From contig CM054113.1 of assembly GCA_028673005.1 (NCBI GenBank), forward strand, positions 44,210,834-44,274,833: a DNA stretch of 64,000 bases. The letters run 5' to 3'. The notes beneath the pieces were generated by a model. It was not told the origin of the DNA and searched no databases. It was given only the letters and a program-made list of their open reading frames with translations. Position 1 is the first letter of the stretch; each line of letters starts with the position of its first letter. The DNA is from Tanypteryx hageni. Taxonomy: Eukaryota; Arthropoda; Insecta; Odonata; Petaluridae. A program made the translations under genes and the position numbers. Of the stretch, positions 22,701 to 32,507 are shown piece after piece.

Positions 22701-25700
22701 CTAAGGTCTGGAGGAAAGACCAAATGTGACTCAACCCACATCCTAAAGGAAACTTTGGTTTAAATAATGGATGTGGGCTATGACTCTCTAGAATCATGTG
22801 CGTGTTTTTTTTCTGGTTTCGGAGAACTGCTTACTGTTTATGTAATGACTAGGTGTTAACCCGTCAAAAATGACGGAAAATATATATGGATGAGATAGTG
22901 AGAAAAAACATCAAATACTTCGGATGAATAATTCATGTGAAGTTTTATTAAGGTTTGATCCAAATATCTTCATCTTTCAAATCCGACTCGCTACCACTAC
23001 GCCACCATACATTCTTGTTGATTAGGGTTGATAGTTACATACTTTATCCACTTAAGGAACTTTCTGTTAAAAGCCAATATTAATATTGTCCCAGAATTCG
23101 AACCACGGAGCCTGATCATTATTTGAAGGGGATGCTTAAAGATTTGCTGTGAATTAATAAGCTTTTTATACCAACTGCAACTTCGCATCTGTTGTGGTTC
23201 TCTCTGGCAAGCTGTCATAAGATTCGAACTGTAGTACCGGTCATTGTCTTAGAAAAGTTAAAATGTATTTAATACAAACAACACTAACTACATATGGCAA
23301 CTAACAATAAGATTGAAACGTGAATTTCCTCGATTTGTGATATCATTAAACGTGTGAAACCTAATGTTTGAAAGTACTTCAGGACTTGAGGCTAATATGA
23401 AGATTGAGTGTATTTGTAATTCCCAGTCGTCATGGAATATTCAAGCTATGCAAGAGTTGAAATACGATTTCTGGAAAGGGTGCAAGTGGCGCCGCTCAGT
23501 TTGTCGATCGACTTTTGAAAGTGACTGTACATAGTATGCAGAGTATTACAGTCTGAACATATAATACCACTTTTTTATTTATTTATATCATTGCAAGTGA
23601 ATTATTTCCATTTGTACTGCTTATAAAATGCTATTAATTTTTTATATTAGAACAATTATGAATAATTATATTATACATAAATAACATTTTTGCTTAAACT
23701 GAATCCTGAGCCAAAACCTGAACCAAACTTTTGTCAAAACTCAACTCTGAACCAAACCACAAACCAAACCACCACATTGAGACTTTAATCGTGAAAGAGA
23801 CGAAAAACATGAAGTAGAATTCGCAAAAGATGTGCTGTCTGTGAATCATACTTGGAAACTAACAAATCTAAAAAGTTTTCATTACCTTAGTGGTGGCTAT
23901 TTGATATTTGTCGTGATCATGATATGTCTTATGTTTTGATACTGTTTTTGGTTTTACATCTACAACTACGAGCGTGCTTTTTTCCGCAAAAGGCATTACA
24001 ATCAGAATTCATCTTCCGAAGCTAATTTCGCGTATTTTAGTCTAGTGGTCCTTCATTTGTGTGTCTTTCACTGATTCGTGGTAAATGTAACAAAAAATGG
24101 CTGCGTGAAGTTTTACTTTGACTTTGGACTGTAAATTATATATTATCTACTATTTTACAAATAAATAATAATTAATATACACGGTGCCCTAATGGCAACA
24201 TTTTTTATTTTATTTTTACGTAATGGATCGTGTCGCAACTCGTGTAAAACAGAGAATTCTTCGTGTAAAGTGAACAGGTTCCCCATATGGTAAATCATGC
24301 TAAAGCGAATTTCGTGTTAAGTGAACTGGTGTTAAGCGAACTGGTGTTAAGTGGGAACTACCTGTATATTCCTTAGTCAGCAAGACCAGTTGTAAGACAG
24401 CCACTACTGATGATGACGATAATTTAGTGGAGCAAATAAACAGCTTGAATATCATTAATCAGCTCCAACATAAAGATAGATCATGTTATTAATGAAAAAA
24501 TAATGAACATGATGCATATCAAAAGGAGACATATATTAACACATTGAAACTAAATTCACACAGGAAAACAAATAATTAGAATGATCCTAGCTTCAAGAAG
24601 TGATACCAAAGCATCTTAAAGAATCTGGAAAAACACCAATGGACAAGATGAAAAAAGCTAAGACCAAGCAAATTGTCAGAAAATACCTATCGAGTTTACC
24701 AAAAGTGTAACAAAAGACAGTAAAATTTACAACAAAATCATCTTTTCTTTTTTGAGAAAATGTCTGAAAGAATCAAGGTCAACAAACCATATCAGAAAAA
24801 AGCCAATTTAAGGCAGCTTAATGAGTAGGGTAAGTTTCCTTAGCAAATAAAACAGGCCTCACTATGCACTGGTCTAAATAGTTGAGTTCTATATTTAAAA
24901 CAAAATATAATTATTTTTAAGAGTTACTTCAGAAAAATATACTCTCTTGGGATACAGCAGGTGGTTTAAAAGTCAATCAACAAAGAATAAGCATATAATA
25001 CTTTCAAAGTAGTGGGAGAAAATTAATTACCAAATCAATTAAATAAATGATAGTGGAAATGTTATAGTAGTATTAGCTTATTTGACTTGAGAACTGGCAG
25101 AAGATACCAAATAATAAATACAGTGGACGCCGCTTATTGTGATCACTTCGGGACACAGCTTAATTGATAGCAATAACCGATTGATAACAATGAACGATGA
25201 AATAAGAATGCAGCTGTTCAGTGTGCACACCACTAAAAACAAATAAAGAAAATACATATTAAAATCAAGAATTATAAAAATTCTTTTCAAGTTGATTGTC
25301 TAATGTCATTTCCACCTGATCATCTTTTCCACTACGATTTCTCTTACAGTTCAAGTTTTCATTTTGTTTCACTTCCCTCTCAATAACGTCTCGATTTTTT
25401 AAAATTGTGCGCAAAAGAGGTTGCAAAATTTTTTAACTTCACTGCTGCATTATGTTGACTCATTTTCGGTAATTTATCATAGCATTCTAAAATGGCAAGT
25501 TTTTCTTTAAGGGTTAGATTGCTACATCTCTTTTGCACTTCTGCCATTACGTACGCACGGAGGAAGGACACTGACAACCATACGAACTGTACGAAGCAAC
25601 AGCAGTAACAAGACACGCAACGTGTCGGAGCTGAAGAACAAACCGGGATGTTACATAACCACTTCCACTGCACATGCATCAAGACTGTGGTAAGGCAAAA

Positions 25701-28700
25701 AAGCGACAACAAAAACTGAAGCGCTGATTACAATAAACGTTGTTTTTCTATGTATTAGTATACATCTGATCGAGACTTCATAAAAGTGATAACATTACAC
25801 GAATGATAACATTATCCATGGTTACAATAAGCGGCGTCCGCTGTTTTAGTTTCTCACTTAGTTCATTTAGAAAATACATATAAAAAGTTTTTGGAACAAG
25901 CTGCAATGAAAAAAACACTGACAATTTTTGCCCAGCTAGGGAGTATAGAAAATAAAATGTGTCATCTTTTCCTCTCTCTTTTCTTAATAGATGAGAAGAT
26001 TAAAACAAATTATAAAATATTAACTCCAATTAAACCCTTCAATTTCCTTAAATTATTCTTCACTTGATCTTTCATTGTATGCAGACCATGATAAGAGCAG
26101 AAGAGGAGTATGCAGGCCTCAAGTCAAAAAGTTTGGACCCCACTGATATAAATATGCATATACTGCTACATTGTATGCTTTCTGATATTCAAGTTAAAGG
26201 ATTTTTCTAATATTTTAAAAAGGTAAAACACAATATAATTTCCCACCTACACAACAAAACTTTCCAAAAAATTAACTGATCCAAAGTACACCAGACTCAC
26301 GATTATGATTTTAATTTTGAAGTTTATATGCTCAGATAAGTATCATAAATATCTGAAATCTGATTGACAATGATTTTAGTAAAAATATGTTTCTCAAATA
26401 GACACACTAAAAAATGTCACATCTGATGTTTCAACAAATTTGTAGCAGTAAAAACATTGGCTTTGGTACAATGTAAGTTATATATACTTTTTGCAATCAC
26501 TATCAGTAAATTAAGATTTTAATATTTGATTAGTGTCATAATCAAAAATATCAGTCATTACCATAAAACAAAATACTTAAAATGCATACTACCATAATAT
26601 ATTGGATTGTAAAAAAACTCATAATGTAAGGAAAAAACAAACAACTTCAACATAAGTGATAGAGAATTGTCCTGATTGCAAAAGATGATAAATATTTTTG
26701 GCTAGTCTTCAGTATACCACCTACAGCACAGTGGCACCATCAGGTGATGAGATTTGCTAATAAATTACATTCTAGTCTTCAATATACCTTCCGTTCCAGA
26801 ATGAATTGCTAGTACTATAAAATTTAAATTACGGAAGTTTGGGGGCAGAGCCCTCATTACAAAGAAAGAATTACAAGTACTTTAAAATTTACGGGGGTCT
26901 TCTTTTGTTTATTGGGAAAATTTGAATGTGAAGGACCATTGTGCTCAGCTCCACCGGGTTGGGTAAGTTAGTTGAAGTGCTTTGATTCCTTCACATGTTA
27001 CATGTGTCCCCTCCCCCACCCTCGGGGAGATTTACAAATATAACTCAATTTAATATTCACATATTGTTAGTTATTATTATAGTTACATACTGTTTACATT
27101 TGAGAATTTAAATTCATGTGCTTTCTTCCTTTTGATAGAGGTGCCTTAGTTTCAAAATCTCATCACTCTGTGACTTAACAGCTGTAGGTGGTATATTCAA
27201 GTAGTTCCATATTTTTTAACAAGCATGAGTAAACAGCATAAAATTATTACAAAATAATAACTATAAGCTGTATAGGGCTTTATAAACAAATTGACGATAA
27301 AGGAGATACCCTGTCACACACCAATTGTGGTGGCTTGTAGAGTATTTTTTCAGATTCAGACATATTTAATAATCTAAACCTTAATCCAATTTGAAACAAA
27401 GAGATACAGGTTTATTCAAATTAAGGAATCATACACAGGTTAATGACCCCAACATAAAGATCTATAAATTATTAATTGGTTTCTTACCTGTGACCATGAA
27501 GCAAGGAGCAAAGAAGCTGAGGTATCTGCAGGTACTCCTGATCCAATGTGAGCATTCCATCTGTAGTAATCACTACTGGGTCTAAAGCTGCTTTTCCCTG
27601 ACCTGACTTCACAAGTTCGTAGAACAATCGTTCGACACTGTGGATGGTAAAAAATGAAAAGATTTATAAAAAACTTAGTTTAATATATTTGAATATTCTT
27701 TTTAGATAGTTCACAAAGAATAATTTTATAAAAATTCTAACATCTCCTGATTTTCATATTTTGAACTTCCCAAACTCAACTTTAAGTAAGTAAATCAACA
27801 AAATATTTCATCATATACCAATGTTGACCATAAATAATAATAACAAAATTTACAATTTGATCAAATGTGCAATATAAAATATATGAACTATAAGGAATCG
27901 AGACGAATTTCTGGGAGAAAATACTTTGCTAATTATTATTATTCTAACGTTTGTTCACTTAAAATAAGATCAAATTTTTAATCAATTGTCAATGAAATCA
28001 AAAACAAAAAATTTGAATGACGTTCCAACCTCGAGTTTAAAATTCAAGTAAATCAAAAATAACAAGTTCACGGCATTTAACAATGCTGCTTCCAGTCAAT
28101 AATTCATAATAAAACACCTCCAACTAAGAGTGACTTCACAACAAATGATAATTAACAAATATTCAATCATCAATTCACTTGTGTAATTTGGTAATAGAAT
28201 AAAAAAAGATGACATGATAAACATTAGGAAACGAAACATTGACCACGCCTGACGAACCCAAACAAATGACTTTATTATTAAGATCCCGCTAAATAATGAT
28301 GATTTAAGTTTTACCACGCATCACACGATGCAATTATTATGGCCAAAGTAATGATTAACAAGCATTATTAAATAAACCGTAATATAAATTTGACCAAGTT
28401 TAAAACTAAAAGATTATTCCTATTGCAAGAATTTTACTCACCTCCTCCGACAGCCGACACAGGGCACCGTTTGGCTAAGGATTGCCAATAAATCCTTGCG
28501 ATTAACTTGGAATGCTGCTTTTTGTTCTTCAGGTGAGAGTAAGTTGAATTTACGAAGAAATGTGTCCATTTCCTTTTTTCTAACCATGGGCTTTTCTGAC
28601 TCAAGGTACGGGTCCTCAAGGTCCATAACCATCTACATGAAATATATTAAATAAATATTAATGCCTCAACGTACTTTAAATGAAACAATAAATGAGAACA

Positions 28701-29072
28701 AGGGCCAATTGAGTTGCCCTACTTAGAAACATATCGAACGAATTATGAAAATAGCAGGTATATTATGTAGTTTCACGAGTAAATATGATACCAGACTTTT
28801 AAAAAGATAAAACCAAAATAAATTATTGACATTGCTGACAATATGGCGACAACTGCATAAAATATTAAATATTGAACTTGAAATTAAAACAATTCATATT
28901 GAGCTCTCAAATCGGCATTACTACCTGCTGTCTATAAAATGTCACTTCCGTATTTTCTTAGATTTAGAAAAGTAAGACTCACCGTAAGATGTTCATCGAT
29001 GACCAGTGGGAGTTGTCTTCTGCAAAGGATGGTTATCTTCTCCCCCCTATAAACATCCACCAATTTGGCCAT
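16501..29072 (-). CDS. GGNBP2: Gametogenetin-binding protein 2 (GGNBP2/ZNF403) orthologue, 5' half
   Basis: Four exons (29072-28983, 28632-28442, 27637-27488, 16782-16501) join in phase to about 236 residues. The start MAKLVDVYRGEK resembles the conserved GGNBP2 N-terminus, and the ATG has A at -3. The joined exon 2/3 junction gives VPCVGCRRSVERLF, a hallmark of the family. Exon 4 carries RCVLHSLESQR, then WLDAWQSLGQVCREELL and TLEGYLRKH. Vertebrate GGNBP2 is a conserved intracellular protein with paired cysteines, linked to spermatogenesis and growth control; its biochemical role is poorly known. Odd point: a Gly-rich insertion of about 29 residues in exon 4. The remaining exons lie left of the window. 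Exons are listed separately. Confidence 0.9.
17215..17475. repeat. Interspersed repeat ending in a hairpin
   Basis: Contains TAATCAGTTCTTGACTTTTT, then TGAAATTTTATGCTGATTGG, then CACAGACACACTCGCAGACA. This is the style of decayed arthropod interspersed repeats. It closes with the hairpin TACTTTCTCTATAC-ttt-GTATATGGAGAAAGTA at 17441-17473. The class is unknown to me. Confidence 0.4.
17939..18329. mobile_element. MITE with ~46-bp inverted ends and a tRNA-like insert
   Basis: CCTTGGGTCGTCAATTTCGA at the left and, inward from 18329, CCTTGGGTCATCGATTTCGA. Both continue with AAACTTTTTTGGGT(A/G)GTAGAAT. TA flanks both ends (17937-17938, 18330-18331), which fits a Tc1/mariner/pogo-type target. The interior holds a tRNA-like block at about 18110-18185. 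No transposase. Confidence 0.85.
18110..18190 (+). repeat. tRNA-like block inside MITE
   Basis: GCAGGTGTGTTGGCTGGGTG resembles a D-arm/A-box region, and GGCTTCAAATCCC resembles a B box, at near-tRNA spacing. A T-run (TTTTTTTT) follows, which could end pol III transcription. No proper acceptor stem. I infer a tRNA-derived SINE remnant within the MITE. Confidence 0.45.
18348..18677. mobile_element. hAT-type MITE
   Basis: The left end is CAGTGATGGCAACCTTTTC. The right end read inward is CAGTGGTGAGCAACATATGG. Subterminal GGGGGGC / GGGCCA and CGGGCCACATTGCA / CAGGCCACATAAA words are typical of non-autonomous hAT elements. Flanking 8-bp sequences do not match (ACCCTTGT, GTTTAGCT), so the duplication has decayed or the ends are slightly misplaced. 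Confidence 0.6.
19257..19740 (+). pseudogene. pogo/Tigger-like transposase remnant
   Basis: Open from 19275 to 19538: NVMDANVQRWKQAKQKHEG, then FSGHKRGRYHELEEETVKFV. These are a CENP-B-type DNA-binding linker and second helix-turn-helix. In the same frame past the stop the trace continues as NISRQEFNDS, then IRMMHHNGFCL, RRTSL and LIAFQNHVIALRK. This matches the order of pogo-like transposases. At least three in-frame stops are present and the DDE core is missing. Nearby GGGGGTTCTTAAATTCGAGT (about 19770) and GGGGAGTCGTTTTAGATTGG (about 20415) may be decayed termini. Confidence 0.6.
19795..20228. mobile_element. Fold-back element with repeat-built arms
   Basis: The arms are inverted copies. 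GAGACAAATTGGAAGGCGAG at about 19949 pairs with the reverse complement of 20129-20155 and continues into ACACCATGAC. Further out both arms consist of degenerate short repeats of the type CAATTCATCGCGC / CAACTCATCGCGG. The outer ends near 19795 and 20228 pair as ATCAACAATTCATCGCG and ATGACAACTCATCGCG. No coding capacity. The family is not identified; Foldback- or Mutator-like arms are possible. Confidence 0.6.
21313..21550. mobile_element. piggyBac-type MITE
   Basis: TTAA target sites at 21309-21312 and 21551-21554 enclose ends CCTTTAAACGCCG and, inverted, CCTTTAAACAC. It is 238 bp with no ORF. A related end occurs at 39390. Confidence 0.8.
21624..23527. mobile_element. Tc1-like element with conserved inverted ends
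   Basis: CAGTCACTTTCAAAAGTCGA at 21624 is repeated in inverse at 23527. Both continue through TCGACAAACTGAGCGG(T/C)GCCACTT, about 43 bp with one visible mismatch, and both are flanked by TA. The ends include the palindrome GTCGATCGAC. No transposase was recognised inside; APGLNPIGAPNSPD near 22405 only faintly recalls the SPDLNPIE motif. A Helitron 3' end and a tRNA-like block lie within it. Confidence 0.75.
22849..23015 (-). mobile_element. Helitron-type 3' end with tRNA-like block
   Basis: On the minus strand, hairpin CCGTCATTTTTGACGG (22876-22861) is followed by 8 bases and CTAG (22852-22849), then T. This is the standard Helitron 3' terminus. About 100 bases further 5', GGTGGCGTAGTGGTAGCGAG (about 23008-22989) resembles a tRNA A-box region. 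The 5' terminus was not located. Confidence 0.6.
24245..24364. mobile_element. Tigger/pogo-type right terminus
   Basis: Ends GTGTTAAGTGGGAACTACCT followed by GTA. Read inward it is CAGGTAGTTCCCACTTAACA, a pogo-type end with TA next to it. GTGTTAAG(T/C)GAACTG is repeated in tandem (about 24310-24350). No matching left end was found. Confidence 0.45.
25121..25843 (-). mobile_element. Tigger/pogo-type element with transposase N-terminus
   Basis: Inverted ends CAGTGGACGCCGCTTATTGT (25121) and CAGCGGACGCCGCTTATTGT (25843 inward). TA precedes the left end (25119-25120); the right flank is TT. Minus strand 25560-25380 encodes a CENP-B-type helix-turn-helix, LTLKEKLAILECYDKLPKMS then QHNAAVKL. It continues after a frame change as PLLRTILKNRDVIE. 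The catalytic domain is absent, so it is a deletion derivative. Confidence 0.85.
26706..27201. mobile_element. MITE-like element with ~45-bp inverted ends
   Basis: CTTCAGTATACCACCTACAG at the left and, inward from 27201, CTTGAATATACCACCTACAG. Both arms extend to GTGATGAGATTT. An extra partial copy TCTTCAATATACC lies at 26776. The interior has a CCCCTCCCCCACCCTCGGGG hairpin-like block near 27010. No ORF and no clear target duplication. Confidence 0.55.
27488..27637 (-). CDS. GGNBP2: GGNBP2-like coding exon 3
   Basis: 150 bp between acceptor ACCATCCACAG and donor GTAAGA. It completes the serine of CRRS and encodes VERLFYELVKSGQGKAALDP... ending in LLCSLLHGH, plus two bases of the next serine codon. 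VERLF-LV-SG and the following LDP-V-T--G-L pattern match GGNBP2. Confidence 0.92.
27638..28441 (-). other. GGNBP2-like intron 2
   Basis: 804 bp, GTGAGT...ACAG, AT-rich. No repeat or other gene recognised. Confidence 0.85.
28442..28632 (-). CDS. GGNBP2: GGNBP2-like coding exon 2
   Basis: 191 bp between acceptor TTTCATGTAG and donor GTGAGT. Encodes MVMDLEDPYLESEKPMV..., FLRKFNLLSPEEQKAAF and LLAILSQTVPCVGCRR, with two bases of the serine codon. LTMVMDL (across exons 1/2) and QTVPCVGCRR are family-conserved, and the CVGC pair is a likely metal-binding cysteine pair. Confidence 0.93.
28633..28982 (-). other. GGNBP2-like intron 1
   Basis: 350 bp, GTGAGT...GTAG. No features seen. Confidence 0.85.
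28983..29072 (-). CDS. GGNBP2: GGNBP2-like coding exon 1
   Basis: Exactly 30 codons from ATG (29072-29070; context AAAATGG) to donor G/GTGAGT. Encodes MAKLVDVYRGEKITILCRRQ and LPLVIDEHLT. The start and the RRQ-PL-ID--LT pattern agree with the GGNBP2 N-terminus. Upstream non-coding exons cannot be judged. Confidence 0.88.
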
Positions 29073-31806
29073 TTTAAACTTGTTTAAACTAAAATCAGAG
29101 TGATAACACTTATATCACTATTTATGAACCAGCATTCACAAAACGTATTGCAGTCTTCAACAACACAATGCGAACAAAAACAAATTGTCCAGACGTGTCC
29201 GTTGATTCACACTGCCATTTGCGGCAAGACAAATCCTAAGAACATTACATACGCAGAGTTAACTATTTCCGCAGGAGAACCACTGATGAGCGTTATTAAA
29301 CGTATGTGTAGAGGACCTCACTATCGCATTGACATTCTTTCCGTTCTTGTTTTGTCTTAGTATGTGTTCGTGAATTCAAAAACGGCAGCAATAAAGTGTA
29401 TATTACAAAGTTAATCGGTAATTTATGAGTGTGACTGTTACTTCTTGCTTTAAACTATACTTCATCCTTTCGGCGTTTGAGAAGAGTTATGCTATCGCTT
29501 GGAAAATAAGAGGAAGTCGAAATAGATGGCAATATAGGAGCTCACAATAAAAGGTTTAAAAATCATTTTAATAAATAAATTACCTTTACTTTATAACGTA
29601 GTGTAGAAAACTTGATAATATGTAGATACTAAAAAGCATGGGTATGTCCTCCTGGTGCATGATTTTGAGTTACCTTGTAGGATTATTCTATACGAGTTTT
29701 AGTATAAAAGTCTGATTCTAACTACGTTATAGATTTTGGTATCTATTTCAGAAACCTTTATTGAATTATTTCATGTTTGGTAACAGATAATCTAAGTTTA
29801 TAAAATCATTCCTTTTTCGAGTTCGTTTTCTTTTGGTGCACAAATTGTACTTGTTTTCATTTGAATTAAACCCTCCATCAATACTTAGTAGCTAAAAAGT
29901 ACTGATTTCGGACAAGTTTTCAACCATGATAATAGTATGTTTTGACGTTAGAAGCGAGAAACAACTATATTGTCCTCAATTCGGATAGGGAAAAAGATTT
30001 TGATGATCTAGAAATAACATTATCACAAACCTTACGTCTAAAAACTTAAAAAAATTTGCTAAAATAAATGGTTAAAAGAAGTTTTTCCCTGAAGTTGTGA
30101 AATTGAGATTTTAATTATATGAGGAAAGCTAAAAAAAAACGAAACGACTAAAATGGGTTAGTTTTCAAATCACTTTCTTAGAAAATTTCTTTAATTTTCG
30201 ATTGCATTAATATTTTTTCATTTTTGAAGTTATTAAAACCAGCATTTAAAATTTTCACTGAGTTCGAAAATTTTTACATTTTAATTGACGGAATAATGTG
30301 TTAATAAATGCATGATGATTGTAATAATTAATAAATACTTTTCTTTTTATGAATGCTCAAAATATGTTTTCTATTTTTCTAGTTAAATTAAATTATTCTT
30401 AAACTCTCATACCCGAAAGACCCTCCATAATCGAAAATGCAATTTGATTCCTTGAGGTTCCTTATTTCACAGTTTTACTGTATTAATCTGTGCGGCTGGA
30501 ATTAAAGAAATTCAAGGAAACTTTGCCGGATGTGCGTTATTTAGAGTAGTTAATGTAAATTAACCGTTTTTCTCAGTGGTATTTTTAATAATATGCATAT
30601 TTAAGTTATTCTGTTATTTGTAACGTAAATTATATCATCTAAACTGTGCAGGTCAAAAATGAATGATATAGCTCACTCTATGGCTTGAATCCAATTGATG
30701 AGCTATGTCAGCGTTTTTTTAAGTCAGGTTCGCGACCCTGTAGTAGGTACCGGATCGCAAGGCTCATAATATATAACAACTCGGTAGCATAAGCAGCTGA
30801 AATATGTCGACAATGATAGGAAACGAAATGCGCCTATTATATAAATGTCAGTATTTTAATATATATTGCGAGTTAATGAAAACTCAAGCCAGAATTTTGT
30901 CTTCGTGTTCCCCTTCCCTCCACTGGGTCGCGAGACAATAAATTATAAAAACACCTATTTAAGTAACTCCAGTAATCATTCTTAAAACGGTTGAGTAAAC
31001 CTGATGCGCATTCGTGATACAAAGTAGTTGCAAATCACCGATCGTTGATTCTGATTACAGCTACAATAAACTGTAAGTGCGATCTTTTCGATTGAATTAT
31101 GATGTAGAACGTAGATGTTTGTTTTAGCAGGCGATTATATATACATTATCCAATGCGATGAGATGTTTAGTTATGCCGTAGTTTTTGTTTGACATTAAAC
31201 TCAACATTTTCAAAATGCTTTCACAACATAGCGATTTTATTTATTATTAATTCAGTGAATCGAATGTGACATGTCGCGCTACATTTTTCTGACAAATTAT
31301 ACTTTTCCTAAGCATTTAAAAAATATTAACAAAAATTATCAAATATTTTATGAATTTTTGTGCGTTTTTTCTATTTGGATTTCTGTCTTCGATTTTAACT
31401 TGACAACACCAAATCTTGTAATGGAAGCGTCTTCTTGAATATCTAACAGGATTTTTAAAAAGGAATATCATCAGTGCTTTGAGCAACACCGTCTCATTAG
31501 CGTCACTTCTCTCGCATACTTATTATTCCTTTAATTTTGTTTTTTGTGAAGTTAGATATGCTGCAGGGTATCTCTAGTAGTTTCTACAAACTGCGCTTAT
31601 TTTAAGTATGCACAGACTGCAGGTACTATTAACTATATTTTGATCCTCCATTTTTGGTGGCTTTCATTTTTGCTTGAGCGGACTCCTTTATTTTATTTAG
31701 ACTATATTTGTTCATTTTGATTTGTGTATCTCAGATCTCTACAGTTTTTTATTTTAAATTTAATTGGTATAATTTCATAAGAATGCGTTTCAAATTTTAC
31801 CACATT
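29073..31806. other. GGNBP2-like upstream region, no gene recognised
   Basis: Should include the 5' UTR and promoter of the minus-strand gene, but I see no convincing TATA box or initiator. A plus-strand frame at 29100-29360 begins 28 bp from the host ATG. It has no recognisable motif and is likely chance. The rest is AT-rich, apparently single-copy DNA. Confidence 0.5.
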
Positions 31807-32507
31807 TAGGGTTACCATACGTCCTCATTTTTTCGGATATGCCCTCATTTTTGTCACCCAAAATAACGTCCAGAAGGAACTCCTAAAAATTTGATTTTGT
31901 CAAGGTATTTGAAGCATTGCCTTATATACAGGTGGCCGTTAGCCATTGGCGACCAAAAATTGCGTAGTGGCGACAATATTTTTCTTTTTTGTATTATCAA
32001 TCTGCAGTGTTACTGAATAGATTATATTTTTTACGTCGCATGTGTGGTTTATGTGTAATGTATACAGAATTAAATAACCCTGGTTCTAAAACGCATTGCA
32101 TTGCAATCTTCCCTGGACCCTGAATTTCGCATGTGGCTCCTAGCTTTGGATCAGATTTGGCTGCCTATTATTCAGTCATTTGGAAAAATTTTGCGCATCT
32201 AGATGTGAAAATTTACGCTAATAATTTTGGTTTCTTTTACGATAATTATGAAAAAGATAAAGCATAATCTAAAATCGAGAAATTTAAGAGAAACGCATTT
32301 TGGGCTCGTAATGCCATAATCTCGAATAGTATTATTTATGTGATCCTTTAAATACAATAGTTGCTATACTATAGAAATATTGTTGACCAGATCCAGATAT
32401 TGTAAACATACTGCGTTTTATATATTTTTATTGCATTTCAAAAATCCTGCATAAATATATTCTATAAACTTTGTCAATGAAAAGAGCGTCCTCATATGGT
32501 AGCCCTA
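31807..32507. mobile_element. hAT-type non-autonomous element
   Basis: The left end is TAGGGTTACCATACGTCCTC. The right end read inward is TAGGGCTACCATATGAGGAC. The flanking octamers ACCACATT and CCCGCATT agree at 6 of 8 positions, as expected for an old hAT duplication. No transposase recognised. Confidence 0.65.

Larger units (their letters stand above)
16783..27487 (-). other. GGNBP2-like intron 3 (10.7 kb)
   Basis: Defined by donor GTAAGA (27487 downward) and acceptor CACATTCCACAG (ending 16783). It contains the MITEs and transposon relics listed separately. Stretches with nothing recognisable include 16783-17210, 18690-19250, 20235-21305, 23530-24240, 24370-25118 and 25845-26700. Confidence 0.85.

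Noticed and set aside
29100..29360. Divergent small gene next to the GGNBP2 start
   Set aside because: 86 codons with no motif, and it lies where the host 5' UTR and promoter should be; no splice or promoter evidence.
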